NCBI RefSeq assembly: GCF_008642375.1
Contig: NZ_CP029194.1
Coordinates: 1,364,001 to 1,428,000, forward strand
Reading direction: 5' to 3'
Length of the DNA: 64,000 bases
Source: Streptomyces venezuelae
Lineage (GTDB): Bacteria; Actinomycetota; Actinomycetes; Streptomycetales; Streptomycetaceae
How positions within the stretch are numbered: position 1 is the stretch's first letter; each line of letters starts with the position of its first letter. The position numbers and the translations under genes are program-made. Of the stretch, positions 58,845-64,000 are shown piece after piece. A model generated the notes under the pieces. It ran no database searches and was not told the DNA's origin. It worked only from the letters and a program-made list of their open reading frames with translations.

Positions 58845-59705
58845 TCAGGCCCCGGACGGCGTTGCGGCCTGTCGACGCGCGGTCACCAGCCATGCCGTAC
58901 TCCGAAGCGCCACCCGGCCCTCTGTTTCGTGGAGTCGCAGCACGTCTTGCAGCGCGCTCCGGGCCTGGGCCTGTACGTCGGCGTCCACCTGGTCGAGCAG
59001 ATGGCGGCCGGGGCCGGAATCCAGGAGAAACGCCGCAGCGTCCTCGGCGTGCTCGCCCCAGTGCCCGTACGCCGTCACGTGCTCGATGCGGATGTCCGCG
59101 AAGCCGGCGGCGGAGAGAATCCCGGTGATGCGGTCGGGATCGGACAGCGAGAACATGCCCGCGCCCGGCGTGCCGAAATCTCCGACCGGGAGGATGCCGC
59201 GCAGTGACGTCATAGCCGTGATCCACTCGTTCCCCTCCGGCTCGGCCGGGCAGACGAACGCGAGGCGTCCGTGCGGCCGAAGCGCGCGACCGAGGTTGGC
59301 GAAAGCCGCGGCGGGGTCGGCGAAGAACATCACGCCGTACCGGCTGATGGCCGCGTCGAACGTATCCGGGGAAAGGGGGTGCACCTGCGCGTCGCCCTGT
59401 AGGAATTCGGCGTTGGCCACAGCCTCGTCGCGGGCGGTGGCCCGGGCGCGGTCGAGCATCGGCCCGGAGAGGTCCAGGCCCACAGCCCGCCCGGCCGGGG
59501 CAAGGCGGGCGGCGAGGCGGGTCGTCCGGCCGGCTCCGCAGCCGATGTCGAGTACCTGGGCGTTGTGGGCGAGGCCGGCGGCATCGAGCAGCAGCTTGTT
59601 GAAGCCGTCGTTCACGGCGTCCCAGCGGTCCTGATAGGCGGCCCAGTGGCTGCCTTCCGGGCCGTTCCACGCCTGCGCCTGCCCGGTGTTGACGATGTGT
59701 TCCAT
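58845..59705 (-). CDS. SAM-dependent methyltransferase (class I)
   Basis: 286 residues from ATG 59703-59705. SAM motif I is VLDIGCGAGRTTRLAARLAP (about 51-70), followed by acidic end 'VGLDLSGPMLDRARATA', 'FLQGDAQVHPLSPDTFDAAISRYGVMFFADP' in pieces and 'LRPHGRLAFVCPAEP'. Small-molecule methyltransferase of the UbiE/COQ5-like type; substrate unknown. Divergent from a TetR gene across a tandem operator, so controlled by it. Confidence 0.85.
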   Translation of the reverse strand: MEHIVNTGQAQAWNGPEGSHWAAYQDRWDAVNDGFNKLLLDAAGLAHNAQVLDIGCGAGRTTRLAARLAPAGRAVGLDLSGPMLDRARATARDEAVANAEFLQGDAQVHPLSPDTFDAAISRYGVMFFADPAAAFANLGRALRPHGRLAFVCPAEPEGNEWITAMTSLRGILPVGDFGTPGAGMFSLSDPDRITGILSAAGFADIRIEHVTAYGHWGEHAEDAAAFLLDSGPGRHLLDQVDADVQAQARSALQDVLRLHETEGRVALRSTAWLVTARRQAATPSGA

Positions 59706-59718
59706 GCGGCACCTCACT

Positions 59719-59762
59719 AGTATGGGCGAGTGCCCAAACAGTATGGGCGAGCGCCCATACTG
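59719..59762. promoter_or_regulatory. Tandem TetR operators between the methyltransferase and the regulator
   Basis: Two copies of a TATGGGCG-N-GCCCA type site. The second (59739-59762) is a perfect inverted repeat: CAGTATGGGCG, AG, CGCCCATACTG. The first (59719-59736) has AGTATGGGC and TGCCCA. They lie 14 bases from the methyltransferase start and 26 bases from the TetR start. Confidence 0.8.
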
Positions 59763-59788
59763 GCAATCCACTTCCGGAAAGAGGCGGT

Positions 59789-60376
59789 ATGTCACCACGC
59801 GGTGTAGCGATTCCCGACATACGTGAGCGGCTGTTCGCGGCGGCGGAAAGAGTGGTGACCCGAGACGGGCCAGGGGCGCTCACGAGCAGGGCGGTCACGA
59901 ACGAGGCCGGAGTCGCGAAGGGGGCCCTGCATGCCCATTTCGCGGGCCTGGACGAGTTCATCGGCGAGCTCGTCCTGGACCGCTTCGCGAGTACGGCACG
60001 CCAGGCCGACCAGCTGACGTCGCTGGTTGGCCAGGACACGGTGAAGGCCAACCTCGTCACAGTCACAGCCGCGCTTCTGGCTTCGGTGAATCCGGCCATG
60101 GTCACCCTCGCCATGACCCGCCCGGCAGCCGCACGGCACACGCGTCGGGGGCTGGAGGCAGGGGCGCCCGCCTTCTCGGCAATCCAGGACTCCATGGCCG
60201 GCTACCTCGACGCCGAGAGCCGGCTGGGCAGGATCCCGGCCGGTACCGACACCGCGACCACAGCTCTCGCCCTGGTCGGGACTGTGCACCACCTACTGAT
60301 GACCAGCGGCCCGGACGGGCAACCCGAACCCCGACAAACCGTCGAGCGCCTGGTCACCCTCCTCATTGCCACCTAG
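59789..60376 (+). CDS. TetR-family repressor
   Basis: 195 residues. DNA-binding domain at about 8-55: 'IRERLFAAAERVVTRDGPGALTSRAVTNEAGVAKGALHAHFAG' in pieces, with the usual helix-turn-helix glycine. The C-terminal ligand domain is less conserved. It faces the methyltransferase gene with two palindromic sites in the gap, the normal layout for a regulator of its neighbour and itself. The inducer is unknown. Confidence 0.87.
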   Translation: MSPRGVAIPDIRERLFAAAERVVTRDGPGALTSRAVTNEAGVAKGALHAHFAGLDEFIGELVLDRFASTARQADQLTSLVGQDTVKANLVTVTAALLASVNPAMVTLAMTRPAAARHTRRGLEAGAPAFSAIQDSMAGYLDAESRLGRIPAGTDTATTALALVGTVHHLLMTSGPDGQPEPRQTVERLVTLLIAT

Positions 60377-60627
60377 CCCGTCGCCGCGCCCACACAGAAC
60401 CCGGCATCGGCACGCTCGCGGGAGGTAGCGGTCACCTGTTGGGCAGCTACCGGCTGACACATGACACACTGCGGACCAATTATTTGACCCAACCAAAAGT
60501 TGGCGCCAAGCTCGCGGTGATGAGGTGACACGGTGGGCGTTCCCGCCCTGCTCGGCCCCAGCATCCGTGCTCCTCACCCACGCATCCACTGCTTCTGGAG
60601 CCGGGGCCTACGGGGAGGCGAGGCAAG

Positions 60628-61407
60628 ATGTCGGAGAAGCGGAGCATGCCTGGTTGTGCTTCCATCGGCTCGTTCGTAGCCCTCGGAGACAGTTTCACGG
60701 AGGGGTTGGGCGATGAGACCTCTGATGGTGCGTGCGTGGGGTGGGCCGATCGACTCGCCGATCTGATGGCCCGCCGATCCTCAGTGCCATTCCGCTACGC
60801 CAATCTCGCCGTTCGGGGCCGAGTCATCGACGAGATCATCGAGGAGCAAGTGCCGCGGGTAGCGGAACTGGCCCCGGACCTGGTGAGTTTCTGCGCCGGC
60901 GGCAACGACATTTTACGGTTGGGGAGTTCCGTCGACCACATTGCGGACCGGTTCGAGGAGGCGATCACCGCGCTCAGCGCCAGCGCGAACACCGTGCTGG
61001 TCTTCACGGGGTTCGATCCGCGGGACACACCCGTACTACGCCGGCTGCGTGGACGGATCGCCACCTACACAGCTCACATCCACGCCATAGCGGATCGGCA
61101 CGACTGCGCGGTCGTAGATCTGTGGTCCTTGAAGTCCATCCAGCATCCGAGCGCCTGGAGCGAGGACCGGCTGCATCTGTCGTCCGAGGGACACCGGCAG
61201 GTCGCACTGCGAGCCGCTGAGGTTCTCGGACTGGGGCCGGCACACAACGCGCGCACGTCGGACGTACCGCAGCCCCCCGTACGTCAGCAGTTCCAAGACC
61301 TCCGGTGGGCCAAGGAGCACTTCCTGCCCTGGCTCGGCCAGCACCTGCTCGGCAGGGCCGCGGATGAGGCCCTGGAACCAAAGCGTCCTGAGCTGCTGCC
61401 CTTGTAA
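60628..61407 (+). CDS. SGNH/GDSL hydrolase
   Basis: 259 residues. Block I 'FVALGDSFTEGLGD' with nucleophile Ser22, block II 'NLAVRG', block III 'FCAGGNDILR' (Gly, Asn), block V 'DRLHLSSEGH' (Asp and His). An esterase or lipase on a small ester; no signal peptide is seen, so it is probably cytoplasmic. The C-terminal 60 residues (FQDLRWAKEHFLPWLGQHLLG) are typical of the Streptomyces form. Own transcription unit. Confidence 0.85.
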   Translation: MSEKRSMPGCASIGSFVALGDSFTEGLGDETSDGACVGWADRLADLMARRSSVPFRYANLAVRGRVIDEIIEEQVPRVAELAPDLVSFCAGGNDILRLGSSVDHIADRFEEAITALSASANTVLVFTGFDPRDTPVLRRLRGRIATYTAHIHAIADRHDCAVVDLWSLKSIQHPSAWSEDRLHLSSEGHRQVALRAAEVLGLGPAHNARTSDVPQPPVRQQFQDLRWAKEHFLPWLGQHLLGRAADEALEPKRPELLPL

Positions 61408-61594
61408 CAGAACCACCAAGTAGCGTCGCCGACAGCTGAAGTCGCCCATCAGCTGCCGGGCGTGCGATGGATCCACCCGTCTCCATGAGAGCAGTCCGGT
61501 CGCAAGAACCTCGGGGGGCAGGGTGGCACGCCGCCTCGGGACCGCTGACCGCACGCGGACGGTTCTGGGAACGCACGCCTACTCGGAAGGAAGT

Positions 61595-62185
61595 TCACCT
61601 GCTGCCATCGCCGCTTGCGGCTGAGGCGGCACCCATCCGCAGGTTCCAGCGCCCGTCACGGCCCGTGAGCTGAACAACGGCCAGAGGCGGAACGTCGATG
61701 CGCCAGAACGACTGCTGCGGTGCGCCCAGTGCGGACACGACCGCCGCGCGCACAACTGCCGGTTCGACCACGGCCAGTACACGCCCGGCATCGTCCGGCA
61801 GGCCGCCCATCCATGTGGCGATCCGGTGGCAGACCTGCGCCACCGATTCGCCGCCGTGCGGTGCGGCGTCCGGATCCGACATCCACGCGGCGAGCCCGGC
61901 ACCGTCCTCGGCCGCGACCTCGGCGAGCGTCCGGCCGAGCCAGTTGCCCGTGTCGACGTCGCGAAGAGCAGGTTCGACGGTGACCACGTCCCACCCCAGA
62001 ACCTCGAAGGTCTGAGCGCAGCGGTGCGAGGGCGCCGAGTACAGCAGGGAGGCCGTGGCTGTGGGCAGAGAACGGGCAGCTGCCTGCGCCTGCCGCAGCG
62101 CCCGTTCGTCGAGGCGCACGTCGCCGAATCGCACGTCGCGTTCTACTGGGGCCGCAGCGCACAACAGCGTGAGCCGGACGGACAA
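61595..62185 (-). CDS. Histidine phosphatase family protein
   Basis: 196 residues from TTG 62183-62185 with GGAGGG seven bases ahead. The layout is that of the phosphoglycerate-mutase-like fold ('LLYSAPSHRCAQTFEVL', 'DVDTGNWLGRTLAEVA', 'HGGESVAQVCHRIATWM'). The first catalytic RHG motif is changed to 'LLCAAAP' and the last His region reads 'VLAVVEPAVVRAAVV', so the catalytic histidines appear to be lost and it may be a non-catalytic or metal-related protein. This divergent form is found near cobalt transporter genes cbtA/cbtB in Streptomyces, as here. Confidence 0.68.
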   Translation of the reverse strand: MSVRLTLLCAAAPVERDVRFGDVRLDERALRQAQAAARSLPTATASLLYSAPSHRCAQTFEVLGWDVVTVEPALRDVDTGNWLGRTLAEVAAEDGAGLAAWMSDPDAAPHGGESVAQVCHRIATWMGGLPDDAGRVLAVVEPAVVRAAVVSALGAPQQSFWRIDVPPLAVVQLTGRDGRWNLRMGAASAASGDGSR

Positions 62186-62305
62186 AAGGGTTCCCTCCCT
62201 ATGCACAGAAGTCCGGTCATCGTAAGGCGCCTGCCATGTGAGGGCTTTCGCGCCCGATGCCGGCGCGCCTGTGGCGACCTTCTCCCCTCGCCACAAGCAC
62301 CCTCG

Positions 62306-62335
62306 TTGAGTCTAAGCATCTAAGGAGCTTAGTAT
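62306..62335 (+). promoter_or_regulatory. Promoter of the NlpC/P60 gene
   Basis: -35 TTGAGT (62306-62311), 18-base spacer, -10 TAGTAT (62330-62335). It gives a leader of roughly 100 bases that contains the hairpin at 62369-62396. Confidence 0.55.
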
Positions 62336-62368
62336 TCGCGGAGTCTTCGCACAGCCGGTCGCCCATCC

Positions 62369-62396
62369 GGGGTGGCGGCGGAGGCGCCGCCGCCCC
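62369..62396 (+). promoter_or_regulatory. Leader hairpin upstream of the NlpC/P60 gene
   Basis: GGGG, one base, GGCGGCG, loop GAGG, CGCCGCC, one base, CCCC: a very stable stem between the promoter and the ribosome site. It may work as an attenuator or mRNA stabiliser. I see no match to the c-di-AMP riboswitch that often precedes such genes. Confidence 0.5.
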
Positions 62397-62443
62397 ATCT
62401 GTACGCCCAGCTTGCCGGCGGTCGAGGAAGAAGGAGCTCCGCA

Positions 62444-63484
62444 GTGGCCTCCCACCGCCGCCCGAAGCAGTCCAGTCCGCGCTACACCGGCGTCCTGACC
62501 GCCACCGCCGCGGCGGCCGTGGCTCTGTCCACCCAGGCGGCTTCGGCCGACCCACTGCCCGACCCCACCAAGAAGGGCGTCAAGGCGCAGGTGGACCGCC
62601 TCTACGAGCAGGCGACCCAGGCCACCGAGAAGTACAACGGAGCCAAGGAAAAGGCCGACGCTCTCAAGGAGCAGGTGGAGACCCTCCAGGACACGGCGGC
62701 CCGCAAGCAGGGTGAGCTGAACGAACTCCGCGACAGGATCGGCACGGTGGCTGCCGGCCAGTACCGTTCGGGCGGCCTCGACCCGGCCCTTCAGCTCTTC
62801 CTCTCCGAGGATCCCGACACGTACCTGGAGAAGGCGACCGCGCTGGATCGGGCCGGCGACCGGCAGACAGCCGTACTGCAGCAGTTCCTCTCCGAGCAGC
62901 GGGCCCTCCAGCAGCAGCGCGGGGAAGCGTCCGCGAAGTTGCGCGACCTCGGCTCCGTACAGAAGGAACTGGGGAAGCGGAAGACTGAGATCCAGGCCAA
63001 GCTGCGCGAGGCCCAGCGCCTGCTCAACACCCTCTCGGCGAAGGAGCGGGCCCGGATCGCGGAAGCGGAGGACCGGGCCAACCGTGCGAGCGCACGGGTC
63101 GACCTCGGTAACGAGGCGAGCGCCTCGGGGCGCACCGCCGCGGCCTTCGCCGCCGCCAAGAGCCGGGTCGGCATGCCGTACGTCTGGGGCGCGAGCGGCC
63201 CGACCTCGTTCGACTGCTCCGGCCTCACCTCGTGGGCGTTCCGTCAGGCCGGCGTGACGATACCCCGCACCTCCCAGGCACAGGCCGGCGTCGGGACGCG
63301 TATCAACTCCCTCAGCGCTCTGAAGCCCGGCGACCTGATCATCATGCGCAGCGACCTCAGTCACGTCGGCTTCTACGCGGGGAACGGCCAGATCCTCCAC
63401 GCACCCAAGCCCGGCGCTCAGGTGCGGTACGAGTCGATCGCCCGCAGCGGCATGCCCTTCATGTGGGGTGTACGCATCGGCTGA
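62444..63484 (+). CDS. Secreted NlpC/P60 peptidoglycan endopeptidase with coiled coil
   Basis: 346 residues from GTG 62444, with AAGGAG seven bases ahead. Signal peptide at about 1-36 (cut near TQAASADP). Residues of about 45-205 form a long coiled coil (YEQATQATEKYNGAKEKADAL, 'LGKRKTEIQAKLREAQRLL'). The C-terminal NlpC/P60 domain has Cys258 (DCSGLTSW), His307 (LSHVGFYAG) and His319 (ILHAPKPG). It cuts peptide stems of the wall, like RipA-type enzymes in cell division and growth. Ended by a strong terminator. Confidence 0.92.
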   Translation: MASHRRPKQSSPRYTGVLTATAAAAVALSTQAASADPLPDPTKKGVKAQVDRLYEQATQATEKYNGAKEKADALKEQVETLQDTAARKQGELNELRDRIGTVAAGQYRSGGLDPALQLFLSEDPDTYLEKATALDRAGDRQTAVLQQFLSEQRALQQQRGEASAKLRDLGSVQKELGKRKTEIQAKLREAQRLLNTLSAKERARIAEAEDRANRASARVDLGNEASASGRTAAAFAAAKSRVGMPYVWGASGPTSFDCSGLTSWAFRQAGVTIPRTSQAQAGVGTRINSLSALKPGDLIIMRSDLSHVGFYAGNGQILHAPKPGAQVRYESIARSGMPFMWGVRIG

Positions 63485-63494
63485 CGCATACAGC

Positions 63495-63529
63495 AGAGGG
63501 GGCGCCGGTCCGAGACCGGCGCCCCCTCT
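63495..63529. terminator. Strong hairpin terminator after the NlpC/P60 gene
   Basis: Perfect 16-base stem (AGAGGGGGCGCCGGTC and complement) with a three-base loop CGA, ten bases past the stop. It also lies 15 bases beyond the stop of the opposing CbtA gene, so it serves both. Confidence 0.88.
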
Positions 63530-63543
63530 CGCGTGGACGGGCG

Positions 63544-63999
63544 TCAGGACGAGGGCGCGACCGCCCCCGGCTCCATGGCCCCGATCCGCTCTCCGGACTC
63601 GCGCGGCTGCAGCAGCCGCTCGGCCAGGATGCCGAAGACGAGACCGAATCCGGCCCACAGCGTGGCCTGGATGGCGATCGCGGAGACGCGGAACTGCCAG
63701 ACGACCGAAGCCGGGAAGTCCTTCGGCATCTCGTTGACTGCCGGCAGGAAGGCGTAGGCGAGTCCGACGGCGAGGACGAAGAACACCCCTGCCGCGACCG
63801 ACGCGTTCCAGCTGCCCAGACGAGGCGCGAGCCGCTTGCCGACGATCACGGCGGAGACGGCGAGCAGCACGCTGAGCACCACCATGAGCAGGTACAGGGT
63901 GGTGCGCTGGCTGATCGTCGCCGGATCGCTGACCGCCGGCGGATTGGCGGGGTACTTGAGGAACGGCACCACGGAGAACGCGAGCAGGCCGCCGAGGGA
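63544..63999 (-). CDS. cbtA: Cobalt transporter subunit CbtA, C-terminal part
   Basis: The frame is open to the right edge, so the N-terminus is missing; about 151 residues are visible. Four hydrophobic helices and the texts 'VVPFLKYPANPPAV', 'LGSWNASVAAGVFFVLAVGLAYAFLP' in pieces and 'FRVSAIAIQATLWAGFGLVFG' are typical for CbtA, a predicted cobalt (or nickel) transporter of vitamin B12-related regulons. CbtB is expected just beyond the window. The tail is Pro/Ser-rich. Confidence 0.82.
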   Translation of the reverse strand, partial: SLGGLLAFSVVPFLKYPANPPAVSDPATISQRTTLYLLMVVLSVLLAVSAVIVGKRLAPRLGSWNASVAAGVFFVLAVGLAYAFLPAVNEMPKDFPASVVWQFRVSAIAIQATLWAGFGLVFGILAERLLQPRESGERIGAMEPGAVAPSS

Positions 64000-64000
64000 C

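Noticed and set aside
62336..62443. c-di-AMP (ydaO) riboswitch ahead of the NlpC/P60 gene
   Set aside because: The leader is only about 100 bases and shows a single GC-rich hairpin, without the conserved riboswitch segments that I would expect.
1..64000. CRISPR arrays
   Set aside because: No regularly spaced direct repeats were seen; only pairs of operators and inverted repeats.
1..64000. tRNA genes or att sites at the element borders
   Set aside because: No tRNA-like T-arm sequence or matching direct repeats could be found by eye near 0.8-1.3 kb or 36-38.6 kb; a computed search would be needed.

Overview
The window is high-GC actinobacterial DNA, almost certainly from a Streptomyces. The evidence is strong GC bias at third codon positions, many GTG and TTG starts, four DUF317 proteins, a DUF6112/SCO6880-type conjugation set, DUF4913, DUF6153 and a CbtA fragment. 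It reads as an integrated conjugative element (about 1.3-36 kb), followed by a heavy-metal resistance island (about 38.6-56.7 kb) and ordinary chromosomal or arm genes (about 56.8-64 kb).

Left accessory part (1-8.3 kb, mostly minus strand): the C-terminus of an unknown protein, a decayed gene, then a compact set of overlapping genes. These are a DUF317 protein coupled to an ATP-grasp ligase, a small phage-type protein, an MFS exporter, two winged-helix regulators, three small helical proteins and a secreted SH3 protein. The ligase plus exporter plus regulators could be a small-molecule or dipeptide module.

Transfer core (8.4-36 kb): two operons diverge from an unusual symmetrical promoter pair at 11.93-12.05 kb. 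Leftward run a DNA methyltransferase, DUF4913, a RelE/ParE-like protein and two unknown proteins. Rightward run a VirB1-like hydrolase, a small two-segment membrane protein, a VirB8/TcpC-like protein, a TrbL/VirB6-like protein, an SCO6880 protein, a helical protein and a VirB4-like ATPase. After a TSUP permease and a broken glycosyltransferase comes a long plus-strand series of small element-specific proteins, the VirD4/TraG coupling protein, and a tight set of PAPS-reductase-like protein, C5 cytosine methyltransferase, tandem DnaB-N protein and DUF317-like protein. A 60-bp regulatory element occurs twice (8.33 and 23.94 kb), each time upstream of a gene block. I found no relaxase, integrase or replication gene, so the element is either incomplete here or uses distant or unrecognised functions.

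Metal island (38.6-56.7 kb): arsenic (trxB, two arsC, arsR, aquaporin, flavin monooxygenase; further on an ACR3-like pump, a second arsR with a GNAT acetyltransferase, two more flavoproteins and an MFS pump); mercury (MerR-type regulators with 19-bp-spacer promoters, a MerT-like membrane protein, and merB fused to a thioredoxin-like domain, but no merA); copper (CsoR-type boxes, an odd CopZ, CopA, DUF6153 and an associated lipoprotein). Relics of a CDF transporter and a frameshifted DinB-like gene show that the island was assembled and partly decayed.

Right end: a Tat-exported class V aminotransferase-like protein, a MarR relic, a divergent methyltransferase/TetR pair with tandem operators, a GDSL hydrolase, a histidine phosphatase, an NlpC/P60 endopeptidase and the start of a cobalt transporter CbtA. 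All identifications come from reading motifs by eye; no database search was possible.
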